Shown in pieces: positions 34,430 through 43,325 of a stretch of 64,000 bases of DNA. Position 1 is the stretch's first letter; every line of letters begins with the position of its first letter. Location: contig CAMWFH010000007.1 in NCBI GenBank assembly GCA_947173485.1, forward strand, positions 28,610 to 92,609. The letters run 5' to 3'. Made by a program: the position numbers and the translations under genes. This DNA is from an uncultured Clostridia bacterium (GTDB taxonomy: Bacteria > Bacillota > Clostridia > Oscillospirales > Oscillospiraceae). The notes under the pieces were generated by a model. That model saw only the letters and a program-made list of their open reading frames with translations. It did no database searches and was not told the DNA's origin.

Positions 34430-35251
34430 TCACAGCGCCTCGATGATGGAGGCCAGATAGCCGGAGAACAGCTCCGCCGCCCGTCCGGCGGTCTCGCCGA
34501 CCTCCTCCTCGCTGAGGGGCTGGTCCAGGACACCGGCGGCCATGTTGGTGATCAGCGCCATGGCCAGCAGGGGCAGGCCGCAGTGGCCGGCGGTGAGGGC
34601 CTCGGTGACGGTGGACATCCCCACCGCGTCCGCCCCCAGGGTCCGGGCGGCCCGGATCTCCGCCGGGGTCTCGTACTGGGGCCCGGTGAAGAACATATAG
34701 ACCCCCTCGTGGACCGTCAGCCCGCTGCCTTTGGCCTTCTCCAGGGCCAGGGACCGGAGGGCGGGGGTATAGAGCTTGGACACATCGAAGAACCGGGGGC
34801 CGAACTCCGGCACATTGGGGCCCCGCATGGGGCTGTCGCCGTTGAGCTTGATGTGGTCGGAGAGGACCATCACGTCCCCCGGTTTATAGGACTTGTTCAC
34901 CGCTCCGGCGGCGTTGGTGAGGATGAGGGTCTGGATGCCCAGGAGCTTCAGCACCCGGACGGGGATGGTCAGCTGCTCATAGCTGTAGCCCTCGTAGCTG
35001 TGGAACCGGCCGGAGAGGCAGACCAGCTTTTTCCCGTTCAGGGTGCCGAAGATCAGCTTGCCCGCCTGGTAGGGGGCGGTGGACACCAGGAAGTTGGGGA
35101 TATCCCCATAGGGGACCACGATCTTATCCTGCAAGGTCTCGGCGAAGGGCCCCAGGCCGCTGCCCAGGATGATGCCAATGTCCGGCGTCCAGGGGACCAG
35201 CTTTTTCAGGTAGTCCGCGCTGGCCTGGTAGTATTCATAGGTGTAGGTCAT
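34430..35251 (-). CDS. punA: Purine nucleoside phosphorylase
   Basis: A 273-residue trimeric-type PNP that cleaves inosine/guanosine with phosphate to base plus ribose-1-phosphate. Motifs: IILGSGLGPFAE (about 27-38, phosphate-binding serine), GRFHSYEGY (about 81-89), TNAAGAVN (about 112), and the base-binding GVYMFFTGPQYETPAEIR with VGMSTVTEALTAGHCG and ITNMAAG (Asn base contact). Upstream site AAAGGAGCG. It is the first gene of the purine salvage pair with mtaD. Confidence 0.94.
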   Translation of the reverse strand: MTYTYEYYQASADYLKKLVPWTPDIGIILGSGLGPFAETLQDKIVVPYGDIPNFLVSTAPYQAGKLIFGTLNGKKLVCLSGRFHSYEGYSYEQLTIPVRVLKLLGIQTLILTNAAGAVNKSYKPGDVMVLSDHIKLNGDSPMRGPNVPEFGPRFFDVSKLYTPALRSLALEKAKGSGLTVHEGVYMFFTGPQYETPAEIRAARTLGADAVGMSTVTEALTAGHCGLPLLAMALITNMAAGVLDQPLSEEEVGETAGRAAELFSGYLASIIEAL

Positions 35252-35287
35252 GGGAACGCTCCTTTCTGGGCCGGCAGGCCCGTCCGC

Positions 35288-35896
35288 TTATCCATTGAAA
35301 CGCTCTTTCCAGGTCCGAAGCTGCTCGTACTGCGCCGGGGCATTGAGCCGCCGGGCGGAGCTGTCCTCGATCTCCTCCGCCCGGTCATCGTCGGACATGG
35401 AGATAAAGCAGGTGACCTCCGGGCCAAAGACGCCCTCCGCCCGCAGGTCCTCGAAGGCCAGGGCCACTGTCTCCAGAAACTGGTCCTGGAACTGCTCGTG
35501 GGCCTCGTCATACTCGTCCGCGCCGGAGAGGCTGGCCTCCTTGTCGTAGAGCTGTTTACTGATCTGGTTCAGGCCGCTGCCCTTGCTGTCAGAGTAGCCC
35601 CACTCGTCGGGGAGGTAGCGGTTCAGGCTGAAGGAGCCATTCGCTACCTGGTCCACCAGCGCCCCGTCCCAGTACTGCCGCAGGGTGTCCAGGCGCTTCG
35701 CGGTCCGGTCCTTCCGGTCCCGCCAGGCCAGGGACTCCTCGGTGTTCACCGCCAGGAAGAGGGTGATGCAGTCGCTGTCCGTCACCAGGGCGGCGGCGTA
35801 GATGCGCTCGTCCCCGGCGGCGGCGCGGATCTTCTCCATCTCGGTCCTGACCGCCTCCACGATGGCGGGCCTAAGGTCTAAGAAAAACTGTTCCAT
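35288..35896 (-). CDS. DUF4303-type protein
   Basis: A 202-residue soluble acidic protein that matches the DUF4303 pattern: helical start with EAVRTEMEKIRAAAGDERIYAAALVTDSDC, then a central WGYSDSKGSGLNQISKQL and a C-terminal FEDLRAEGVFG...CFISMSDDDRAEEIEDSSARRLN. Proteins of this type occur in immunity-gene neighbourhoods in some bacteria, but no toxin is adjacent here. It lies between ftsY (15 bases upstream) and punA. Its own AAGGAG site is good. Function unknown. Confidence 0.7.
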   Translation of the reverse strand: MEQFFLDLRPAIVEAVRTEMEKIRAAAGDERIYAAALVTDSDCITLFLAVNTEESLAWRDRKDRTAKRLDTLRQYWDGALVDQVANGSFSLNRYLPDEWGYSDSKGSGLNQISKQLYDKEASLSGADEYDEAHEQFQDQFLETVALAFEDLRAEGVFGPEVTCFISMSDDDRAEEIEDSSARRLNAPAQYEQLRTWKERFNG

Positions 35897-35911
35897 CCTG
35901 CACGCTCCTTA

Positions 35912-36790
35912 TCAAATGATCGCCTTGACATACTCCTGGGCATCGAAGGGCTGGAGGTCGCCGATATCCTCTCCCAGCCCCACGAACTTCACCGGCACCC
36001 CCAGCTCCTGGGCGATGGCCACCACGATGCCCCCCTTGGCGGTGCCGTCCAGCTTGGTGAGGATGATGCCGGAGAGGCCGGCGGTCTCCTTGAACTGCCG
36101 GGCCTGGATCAGACCGTTCTGTCCGGTGGTGGCGTCCAGGACCAGCAGGGTCTCCAGGGACGCCTCCGGCAGCTCCCGGTCGATGATCTTCCTGAGCTTG
36201 GCCAGCTCCGCCATCAGGTTGGCCTTGTTGTGGAGCCGGCCGGCGGTGTCGCAGATCACCACGTCCGCCCCCCGGGCCTTGGCGGCCTGGATGGCATCGA
36301 ACAGCACCGCCCCCGGGTCCGCCCCCTCGTGCTGCCGGACGATCTCGCACCGGGCCCGGTTGGCCCAGATCTCCAGCTGGTCGGCGGCGGCGGCCCGGAA
36401 GGTGTCCCCGGCGCAGAGCAGCACCCGCTTGCCCTCCTGGCTCAGCCGGCGGGCCAGCTTGCCGATGGAGGTGGTCTTGCCCACGCCGTTGACCCCGATG
36501 ACCAGGATGATGGAGGGCCGGGTCTCCAGATGGAGGGCCTGGTCCCCGATCGCCAGCCGCTCCGCCAGGATCTCCCGGAGGCAGGCCTTCACCGGCTCCT
36601 GACCGGCGATCTTGTCCTCGATCATCCGGGTGCGCAGCTCCTTCGTGACCTCCCCGGCGGTCTCCATGCCGATATCCGCCAAAATGAGCATCTCCTCCAG
36701 GTCCTCGAAGAACGCCTCGTCGGCCTCGCTGATCGCGGCGCCGAACACGTCCCCCATATACAGCTTTTTCAGCTTCTGCCATAGACCCAT
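35912..36790 (-). CDS. ftsY: Signal recognition particle receptor FtsY
   Basis: FtsY is the membrane-associated GTPase that receives SRP-ribosome complexes at the Sec translocon. The 292-residue product is the short form with no acidic A domain: four-helix N domain (about 1-90), then the G domain with GVNGVGKTTSIGKLA, DTFRAAAADQLE, DTAGRLHNKANLM and TKLDGTAKGG, ending in GLGEDIGDLQPFDA. Part of the leftward smc-to-punA gene run; in many Clostridia smc and ftsY are adjacent, here two genes separate them. Confidence 0.96.
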   Translation of the reverse strand: MGLWQKLKKLYMGDVFGAAISEADEAFFEDLEEMLILADIGMETAGEVTKELRTRMIEDKIAGQEPVKACLREILAERLAIGDQALHLETRPSIILVIGVNGVGKTTSIGKLARRLSQEGKRVLLCAGDTFRAAAADQLEIWANRARCEIVRQHEGADPGAVLFDAIQAAKARGADVVICDTAGRLHNKANLMAELAKLRKIIDRELPEASLETLLVLDATTGQNGLIQARQFKETAGLSGIILTKLDGTAKGGIVVAIAQELGVPVKFVGLGEDIGDLQPFDAQEYVKAII

Positions 36791-36814
36791 AGCATCAGAT
36801 CCTTCCTATTCTCC

Positions 36815-37564
36815 TTATTTTCTCCGGCCCCGCCGGTACAGCACAAAGTTCTCCCCCTCGCTCCGCAGGCGGTGCAGCTTCTCGGTGAGCGGCCCGTCGG
36901 TGTGGAGGGTGATGAAGAAGCGGACTTTCTCCTTGGCCTCGGCTCGCTCCTGACGCAGCCGCTCCCGCAGCAGCTCGTACTTGACCACCACCTCGTTCTC
37001 CGCCGCCCAGGCGCGGACCTTGGCCATCACATGGAGGGAGTAGCACACATCGATGACGAACACGCCGTAAAAGAACCCCACCACGAAGGAGAAGGCCAAA
37101 TTCTCCGACAGCCACCAGAGGGCCCCCAGGATATAGGGGTGGATGAAGAAGTAGTACACCGCCCCCAGCACCGCCCAGAAGAAGGAGAACAGGGGGCAGA
37201 TGATGCCCTTCACGTTGCCCCAGCAGTTGGAGTAATCCCAGAGCTTGATGTGCATCCCCAGGATGAAGATGACCCCGCCCACATACTCGATGGCGGTCAT
37301 GGCCACGGCCATCAGCAAAAACAGCAGCGCCTTGTTCCAGAAGGGGTCGGAGAGAAAGGCATATCTCTCCAGGGACGCCAGCAGGTACAGGGCACACAGG
37401 CCGAAGCCGTAAAGGGGCACATAGGGCCCCACCAGGAAGCCGGGGTTGACCCAGCGGTGTTCCGGGTTATCGGTGGAGAACCACTTGCGGAAGAAGAACT
37501 CCAGCACCCAGCCCAGCAGGCTGCCAATGAAGAAGATGAACGCCAGCACCAGAAAATGGCTCAC
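36815..37564 (-). CDS. CmpB-like putative ABC transporter permease
   Basis: A 249-residue integral membrane protein with about six TM segments. It belongs to the family called putative ABC-transporter type permease (CmpB-like); typical text is FFIGSLLGWVLEFFFRKWF near the N-terminus, WVNPGFLVGPYVPLYGFG, and MTAIEYVGGVIF...LWDYSNCWGNVKGIICPLFSFFW. The C-terminal 55 residues are charged and cytoplasmic. I prefer the GTG start at 37564 because GGGAGGG stands 8 bases before it; an in-frame ATG at 37588 would overlap the upstream gene and has no ribosome site. No ATPase is adjacent, so the transporter label is doubtful. Confidence 0.75.
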   Translation of the reverse strand: MSHFLVLAFIFFIGSLLGWVLEFFFRKWFSTDNPEHRWVNPGFLVGPYVPLYGFGLCALYLLASLERYAFLSDPFWNKALLFLLMAVAMTAIEYVGGVIFILGMHIKLWDYSNCWGNVKGIICPLFSFFWAVLGAVYYFFIHPYILGALWWLSENLAFSFVVGFFYGVFVIDVCYSLHVMAKVRAWAAENEVVVKYELLRERLRQERAEAKEKVRFFITLHTDGPLTEKLHRLRSEGENFVLYRRGRRK

Positions 37565-37580
37565 CGCAGCATCCCTCCCT

Positions 37581-38579
37581 TTAACCATCCGCCGGGACCC
37601 GCCGGCCCCAGTCCGGGTCCTTCAGGAGGGCCCGGCCCACGCCGATCAGGTCGGCGCAGCCCTCCCGCAGCAGCGCCTCCGCCTGGTCCGGCTCGGTGAC
37701 GCCGCCGGTGAGGATCGTAGGCAGGCCCGTGGCGTCCCTGGCGGCCCGGCTGGCCTCCCGGAAGTAGCCCGGGGTGGTGCTGCCAAAGAGGTAGGGGCCG
37801 CAGAGGCCGCCGGAGATGTCCAGAAGGTCCGCGCCGGCCTCCTTCAGGAGCTTCGCCCCGGCGGCGCAGTCGGCCAGGGTGCTGCCTCCCTCCATGTAGT
37901 CGCAGCCCCCGAAGCGGACCGCGATCAGGAAGTCCGGCCCCACGTCCCGGCGGATCTTGCCGATGGTCTCGGTGAAGATCCGGGCCCGGTCGGCCACGCT
38001 GTCCTGGCCGTAGGCATCGTGGCGGTGGTTCAGCAGGGGGGAGAAGAACTGGTTATAGAGGTAGCCGTGGGCCCCGTGGATCTCCACCCCGTCGTACCCC
38101 GCCGCCTGGGCCCGGCGGGCCGCCGTAGCGAAGGCGTCCTCGATGGCGCCGATCTCCTCTATCTCCAGCGCCCGGGGGAGGGGCGCCCCCGGCTTGGCAT
38201 CGATATCGGGCACCGCGCTGGGGGCCACCGCCTCCATGCCGGTCACCTCCGCCGGGGCCCGGAGCCCGGCGTGGTTCAGCTGGCAGAGGATGCGGCTGCC
38301 CTCCCGGTGGACCGCCTCCACCAGGGCCCGGTGGCTCTCCACCACGCCGTCCTCCGCCAGGGAGACCTGGGTCTTGACGGACTGGCCCTGCCGGGCGATG
38401 TAGCAGTACTCCATGATCAGGAGCCCCACCGCGCCGCCGGCGGACCGGCGGACATAGCCGGCGGTCTGCTCCGGCGTCACCCGGCCCTCCCGGGCCTTCC
38501 CCGTGTGGAGCGGGGGCAGCACCAGGCGGTCAGGGATACGCACCTTCCCGATCTGCACCGGCTGCTTCAGATACAACAT
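37581..38579 (-). CDS. NADH:flavin oxidoreductase, Old Yellow Enzyme family
   Basis: A 332-residue FMN-dependent TIM-barrel enzyme. Family features: RLVLPPLHTGKAREG at the first strand, EYCYIARQGQ, QLNHAGLRA (about 107, with the His/Asn substrate pair shifted to Asn-His), AARRAQAAGYDGVEIHGAHGYLYNQFFSPLLNHRHDAYG (the FMN and catalytic segment) and the C-terminal TGGVTEPDQAEALL / GVGRALLKDPDW phosphate-binding motif. It is a single-domain form without the C-terminal Fe-S/FAD extension of 2,4-dienoyl-CoA reductase. It reduces activated alkenes or related compounds; natural substrate unknown. AAGGAGG precedes its start. Confidence 0.9.
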   Translation of the reverse strand: MLYLKQPVQIGKVRIPDRLVLPPLHTGKAREGRVTPEQTAGYVRRSAGGAVGLLIMEYCYIARQGQSVKTQVSLAEDGVVESHRALVEAVHREGSRILCQLNHAGLRAPAEVTGMEAVAPSAVPDIDAKPGAPLPRALEIEEIGAIEDAFATAARRAQAAGYDGVEIHGAHGYLYNQFFSPLLNHRHDAYGQDSVADRARIFTETIGKIRRDVGPDFLIAVRFGGCDYMEGGSTLADCAAGAKLLKEAGADLLDISGGLCGPYLFGSTTPGYFREASRAARDATGLPTILTGGVTEPDQAEALLREGCADLIGVGRALLKDPDWGRRVPADG

Positions 38580-38689
38580 GACGGCCTCCTTCCCGGCCCC
38601 GCTCTTATCGATCAGAAGGGGCCGCGCTCGTTTTATGATGATCTTCTATTGATATATATACATAATGTAGGACACCGCTCCCGGCCCGC

Positions 38690-41600
38690 CTACTGGATAT
38701 GCAGCTCCGCGGCCACGTCGTTCAGGTCGATGGTCAGGATCTTGCTGACCCCCTTCTCCTGCATGGTGACCCCGTACAGCACGTCCGCCTCCTCCATGGT
38801 GCCCCGGCGGTGGGTGATCACGATGAACTGGGTCTTGCCGGCGATCGTGCGCATATAGCGGGCGAAGCGGGTGACGTTGGCATCGTCCAGCGCCGCCTCG
38901 ATCTCGTCCATCACGCAGAAGGGGGTAGGGTGGACCTTCAAGATGGCAAAGTACAGGGCGATCGCCACGAAAGCCTTCTCCCCGCCGGAGAGGAGAGTGA
39001 TCGTTTTCAGGGCCTTCCCCGGGGGCTGGACCCGGATCTCGATGCCGCAGTTCAAGATATCCGCCGGGTCCTCCAGCTCCAGCGTGGCCTTGCCTCCGCC
39101 GAAGAGCTGCTGGAAGATCTCCTGGAAGGCGGCATCGATCAGAGGGAACTGCTGGGCGAAGATGGCGGTCATCTCCGCCGTCACCCCCTGGATGACCTTG
39201 GTCAGCTCCTCCTTGGCCTTTGCCACGTCGTCCCGCTGGCCGGTGAGGTAGGTGTAGCGGCCATTGACCCGCTCGAACTCCTCCACCGCCCCCAGGTTCA
39301 CGTTCCCCAGAGCGCCAATCGACCGTTTCAGCTCGGTGATGCGCCGGTTGGCCTTGGGCAGGCTCTCCAGCTCGATGCGCTGCTCCCGCGCCGCCGAGTG
39401 GCTCAGCTCGTAGCGCTCCCAGAGCCGGTCCAGGATCTGCCGCTCTTCCAGCTCGCTGGCCGTCAGCTGCTGCTCCAGCCGGCTCACCTCGCCGCTGAGC
39501 CGGTTCAGCTCACTGTTGCTCTCCTGCATGGTCCGGTTGGCGGCGGTCCGCGCCTGCTCGATGCGCAGCTTCTCCTCTGTCAGCTCCCTAAGGCGCTCCC
39601 GGTGCCCCTCCAGCTCCAGCCGCAACGCCGCCGCGGCCTCCGTCCGCCGGTCCAGCTCCGCCTCCCAGCGGGCCCGGTCCCTGTCCTGCTCCTCCATCCG
39701 GCGGCGGCGGCTGTCGCTGTCGCCCCGCATGGTCTCCCAGAGCCGCTCCAGGTCGGCCAGGGCCCCCAGGGTGGTCTCCCGCTCCGCGGCGGCGGCGGCA
39801 GCGAGGGAGCGCTTTTCGCTCAGGGCCTCGTTCAGCCGGTCCGTCAGGGACTGAAGGCCGCTCTGGCCCGCCAGACGCTCCTCCGCCTGCCGGCCCAGGG
39901 CCTGGGCCTCATCCTCGTGCCCCTTGGACACCGCCTCCTCCTGCCCGATGGCCTGCCGGGCCTCCGAGAGGCGGCTATCCAGGGCCTCACGCTCCTGGTC
40001 CAGGGCCTCCCGGCTCTGCCCCAGGGCCTCCAGCAGGCTCTCCAGCCGGCCCCGCTCCCCCTGGAGGCGCAGGACCTGGTCCTCGGCGGCGCGGCGCTGG
40101 CCCTCCGCCGCCTCCATCTCGTACCTGGCAGCGGAGAGGTCCCTGCCCGCCGCCTCCCGCTCCTTGGCGGCCTGGGACAGCTCCCCCTGCAAGACCGCCT
40201 CCCGCTCCCGCAGCCGCTCCAGCTCCCCCCGGCGGCTCAGGATGCCGGCGGAGCGGCTGGCGCTGCCGCCGGTCATGGAGCCGCCCCGTTCGATGACCTG
40301 GCCGTCCAGGGTCACCACCCGGAACCGGTGCTGGTGGGCCCGGGCCATGCGGATGCCGCTGTCCAGGTCCTCCACCACCACCGTCCGGCCCAAAAGGCTC
40401 TGGACGATCTGGTCATAGGCCGGGTCGTAGTCCACCAGGGCCGCGGCGATGCCCACATACCCCGGCTCCTCCTCCACGCCCCGCTCCCGGAGGGGCTCCC
40501 CCCGGATGGCGGTGAGGGGGAGGAAGGTGGCCCTGCCGGCGTCCCGCTGCTTTAGATACTGGATGGCCCCCTTGGCGTCCTCCTCCCGGTCCACCACGAT
40601 GTTCTGCATCCTGGCTCCCAGGGCGGTCTCGATGGCCACGGTGTAGGGCTCCTCGGTCTGCAGCAGCCCGGCCACGGGCCCGTGGACCCCCCGGAGGGCC
40701 TGGCGCTCCGCCGCCTGCATCACCAGCCGGACGGCCTTATTGTATCCCTCGTGCTCCTTCTCCATCTCGCTGAGCAGCCGGACCTTGGCCAGCAGGTCGT
40801 TCAGCGCCATGGTCAGGGACATATGCCGCTCCTGGGCCTCCTGCTCCCGGCGCTGGCGGCCCGCCAGCCGGAGGGCGTGGCCCTCGATCACGTTCTTGGC
40901 CGACTGGGCCTCCTCCTCCGCCTCCTCCAGGGACCGGCGGCAGGCCCTGGCCTGGGCGGCGATGTCCGCCCACTGGCTCTCCTGGCCCGCCTGGTCCCGC
41001 TCCAGGGCCTGCCGGCGCTCCTCCAGCTCCTGGACGGCAGCGGCCAGGGCGGCGGAGCGCTCCCGGCTGGCGGCGGCGGCGGCCGAGGCCAGGGCCTCCT
41101 TGGCCCGCAGGGCCTCCGCCTCCGACTGGGCAGTGCCGGAGCGCGCCGCCGTCTGGCGCAGCTCCTCCAGCAGGGCCCCGGTCTCCTCCTCCAGCCGGGC
41201 GATGTCCGCCGTCAGGGCGGCCACCCGGTCCCGCTGGCCCCGGATCTTCTCCTCCAGGCCGCTGGCCTGGCCCTGCTGGGCCTCCAGCTCCGTTTGCAGG
41301 CGCTCCCGGGTCTCCTGGCTGTGGCGGATGTCGCTGCGCAGCACCGCCATGGCGCTGTCCTCCTCGCTGGAGCGGGCCTCGGTCCGGCGCATCTCCTCCC
41401 GGACCGCCTCGGCGTCCATGTCGTTCTGCCGGACCTGCTGGCTGTAGGCCTCCCCCTGGCGGTAGAGGGCGTTCAGGGCCTCCTCCGCCTGGTCCCGGGC
41501 GGCGGCGGCGGCGGCGTGGTCGGTCTTGCGCTTCATGGCCGCGGCCTTCACCGCCTCCAGCTCCTCCAGCCAGACGGAGATCTCCAGCAGCCGCAGCTCG

Positions 41601-42262
41601 TCCCGCAGCAGCAGGAACCGCTTGGCCTTTTCCGCCTGGTCCCGGAGGGGCTCCACCTGGAGCTCCAGCTCGGCGATCTTGTCGTTGACCCGGACCAGGT
41701 TCTCCTCCGTCTTTTCCAGCCGCCGTTCCGCCTCCTCCTTCCGGTGGCGGAACCGGGAGATCCCCGCCGCCTCCTCGAAGATGCCCCGGCGGTCAGTGCT
41801 GCGCAGGGACAGGATCTCCGCGATCTGCCCCTGGCCGATGAGGGAGTAGCCCTCCTTGCCCAGGCCCGTATCCATGAACAGCTCGTTGATATCCTTCAGG
41901 CGGACGGCCTGCCGGTTGATGTAGTATTCGCTCTCCCCGCTCCGGTAGTAGCGCCGGGTGACCATCACCTCGGGGCTGTCGATGGCGGGGAAGATGCCGC
42001 CGGCGTTGTCCAGCACCAGCGTCACCTGGGCGAAGCCCACGGCGGGGCGCTTCTCTGTGCCGCCGAAGATCACGTCCTCCATCTTGGCTCCCCGGAGGCT
42101 GCGGCTGGACTGCTCGCCCATCACCCAGCGGATGGCGTCGGAGATGTTGGATTTTCCGGAGCCGTTAGGCCCCACGATGGCGGTGATGTCCTCGCCGAAG
42201 CGCAGGACCGTCTTGTCTGGGAAGGATTTGAACCCCTGGATCTCCAGCGCCCGCAGGTACAC
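38690..42262 (-). CDS. smc: Chromosome segregation SMC protein
   Basis: A 1190-residue condensin subunit that forms an ATP-dependent DNA-embracing dimer with ScpA/ScpB. It has the N-terminal Walker A GPNGSGKSN (about 32-40), two long coiled coils, a hinge near 500-680 with GYVGIAAALVDYD and a glycine-rich RGGSMTGGS segment, and the C-terminal signature LLSGGEKAFVAIAL with Walker B CVMDEIEAALDDANV. Full family length. A promoter lies at 42337-42365. The gene run continues to the oxidoreductase, the permease and ftsY. Confidence 0.97.
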   Translation of the reverse strand: MYLRALEIQGFKSFPDKTVLRFGEDITAIVGPNGSGKSNISDAIRWVMGEQSSRSLRGAKMEDVIFGGTEKRPAVGFAQVTLVLDNAGGIFPAIDSPEVMVTRRYYRSGESEYYINRQAVRLKDINELFMDTGLGKEGYSLIGQGQIAEILSLRSTDRRGIFEEAAGISRFRHRKEEAERRLEKTEENLVRVNDKIAELELQVEPLRDQAEKAKRFLLLRDELRLLEISVWLEELEAVKAAAMKRKTDHAAAAAARDQAEEALNALYRQGEAYSQQVRQNDMDAEAVREEMRRTEARSSEEDSAMAVLRSDIRHSQETRERLQTELEAQQGQASGLEEKIRGQRDRVAALTADIARLEEETGALLEELRQTAARSGTAQSEAEALRAKEALASAAAAASRERSAALAAAVQELEERRQALERDQAGQESQWADIAAQARACRRSLEEAEEEAQSAKNVIEGHALRLAGRQRREQEAQERHMSLTMALNDLLAKVRLLSEMEKEHEGYNKAVRLVMQAAERQALRGVHGPVAGLLQTEEPYTVAIETALGARMQNIVVDREEDAKGAIQYLKQRDAGRATFLPLTAIRGEPLRERGVEEEPGYVGIAAALVDYDPAYDQIVQSLLGRTVVVEDLDSGIRMARAHQHRFRVVTLDGQVIERGGSMTGGSASRSAGILSRRGELERLREREAVLQGELSQAAKEREAAGRDLSAARYEMEAAEGQRRAAEDQVLRLQGERGRLESLLEALGQSREALDQEREALDSRLSEARQAIGQEEAVSKGHEDEAQALGRQAEERLAGQSGLQSLTDRLNEALSEKRSLAAAAAAERETTLGALADLERLWETMRGDSDSRRRRMEEQDRDRARWEAELDRRTEAAAALRLELEGHRERLRELTEEKLRIEQARTAANRTMQESNSELNRLSGEVSRLEQQLTASELEERQILDRLWERYELSHSAAREQRIELESLPKANRRITELKRSIGALGNVNLGAVEEFERVNGRYTYLTGQRDDVAKAKEELTKVIQGVTAEMTAIFAQQFPLIDAAFQEIFQQLFGGGKATLELEDPADILNCGIEIRVQPPGKALKTITLLSGGEKAFVAIALYFAILKVHPTPFCVMDEIEAALDDANVTRFARYMRTIAGKTQFIVITHRRGTMEEADVLYGVTMQEKGVSKILTIDLNDVAAELHIQ

Positions 42263-42336
42263 ACGATCGCCCCTTTCCTTAGTATGCCCATAGTATGCCT
42301 CCCGCCCTGGGCCCGCGGCGCGGGCAGTGGCAGTTT

Positions 42337-42365
42337 ATTGTACCATAGCCCATCCTCTTTTGCAA
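42337..42365 (-). promoter_or_regulatory. Promoter of smc
   Basis: On the reverse strand TTGCAA (42365-42360), 17-bp spacer, TACAAT (42342-42337), 75 bases before the start codon. Confidence 0.65.
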
Positions 42366-42425
42366 GTTTGCCCGTCTTACTGTTTTTAGCCGGACAGGCC
42401 GCTTCCCGTCCCTGTTCGCCGTGTC

Positions 42426-42454
42426 TTGACGATCTGGACCGGCCGTGCTATGAT
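42426..42454 (+). promoter_or_regulatory. Promoter of the acetyltransferase gene
   Basis: TTGACG (42426-42431), 17-bp spacer, TATGAT (42449-42454). It diverges from the smc promoter. Confidence 0.7.
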
Positions 42455-42502
42455 CGAAGCGGCAGGCGGAGGCCTGACAAAGCAAGGAAGGACACTGGCA
42501 TC

Positions 42503-43111
42503 ATGACAGAAAAAGAGAAAATGCTCGCGGGGCAGCTCTACGATCCCTCCGACCCTGAGCTGAGCCGGCTGCGCATCCAGGCACGCAAACTCGCAAGGGC
42601 GTACAACGCGACAGACGAGGATGAGCCCCAGCGGCAGCGCGAGCTCCTAAGGAGACTGCTCCCCTGCTCCGAAGAGCTTCCGGCATTGCAGGCGCCGGTC
42701 TACTTTGATTACGGGTGCAATACGCGCTTTGGGAGAGACTGCGGCGCGAATTTCCACTTCACCTGTCTGGATGTCTGCCAGGTGTATATCGGAGACAACG
42801 TCCTGATCGGGCCGAACGTCACCCTGGCCACGCCCATGCACCCGCTGCTGCCGGAGGAGCGCGATCCCCGCCGGCGGGAGGACGGCAGCTGGTATAGTCT
42901 GGAATACGCAAAGCCCATCACCATCGGGAACAGCTGCTGGATCGCCTCCAATGTGGTCGTATGCGGCGGCGTGACGATCGGAGAGGGCTGTGTGATCGGA
43001 GCGGGGAGCGTCGTCACAAGGGATATCCCGCCCCGTAGCCTTGCGGCGGGAGCGCCCTGCCGTGTGATCCGCGGCCTCACGGATGAGGACCGTATGTCCG
43101 CGCGCCCCTGA
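42503..43111 (+). CDS. Sugar O-acetyltransferase (maltose/galactoside type)
   Basis: A 202-residue left-handed beta-helix acetyltransferase of the Maa/LacA family. The N-terminal Maa domain is clear (EKMLAGQLYDPSDPELSRLR), then the hexapeptide region with YDYGCNTRFG-like text (FDYGCNTRFGRDCGANFHFT), ATPMHPLLPEER carrying the catalytic histidine, and the C-terminal GNSCWIASNVVVCGGVTIGEGCVIGAGSVVTRDIP coil. It moves acetyl from acetyl-CoA to a sugar hydroxyl, perhaps for detoxification of non-metabolised sugars. The start at 42503 follows AGGAAGGACACTGGCATC. A much longer frame upstream is only the complement of smc. Confidence 0.92.
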   Translation: MTEKEKMLAGQLYDPSDPELSRLRIQARKLARAYNATDEDEPQRQRELLRRLLPCSEELPALQAPVYFDYGCNTRFGRDCGANFHFTCLDVCQVYIGDNVLIGPNVTLATPMHPLLPEERDPRRREDGSWYSLEYAKPITIGNSCWIASNVVVCGGVTIGEGCVIGAGSVVTRDIPPRSLAAGAPCRVIRGLTDEDRMSARP

Positions 43112-43219
43112 CGGCCTCTGTCCAGTCCCTTTGCCTCGGATAGCCTGGGGGATAGCGGAAGGGCCGCGAAGGGCACAGGGAGCCGCCGGGGCAGGCAAAA
43201 AAAGGATATATTTTGGCTC

Positions 43220-43248
43220 TTGCGAACATCTGCCGATCAAGGTATAAT
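43220..43248 (+). promoter_or_regulatory. Promoter of the chemoreceptor gene
   Basis: TTGCGA (43220-43225), 17-bp spacer, TATAAT (43243-43248). Confidence 0.7.
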
Positions 43249-43325
43249 AAGGATATCATCGTCTGCCCGCCCCTGCCGCTCCCGTCCAGGGAGGCCGGGG
43301 GCGCTGGAGAAGAAAGGATCACGTT

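Noticed and set aside
20520..38665. Similar CTACATTAT-plus-TA-repeat stretches near 20521 and 38650
   Set aside because: The match is short and mostly TA repeats, so it may be chance; neither has a convincing -35 partner.
40682..42502. Very long plus-strand open frame running into the acetyltransferase gene
   Set aside because: It is the complement of smc. The acetyltransferase has its own promoter, ribosome site and family-typical start at 42503.
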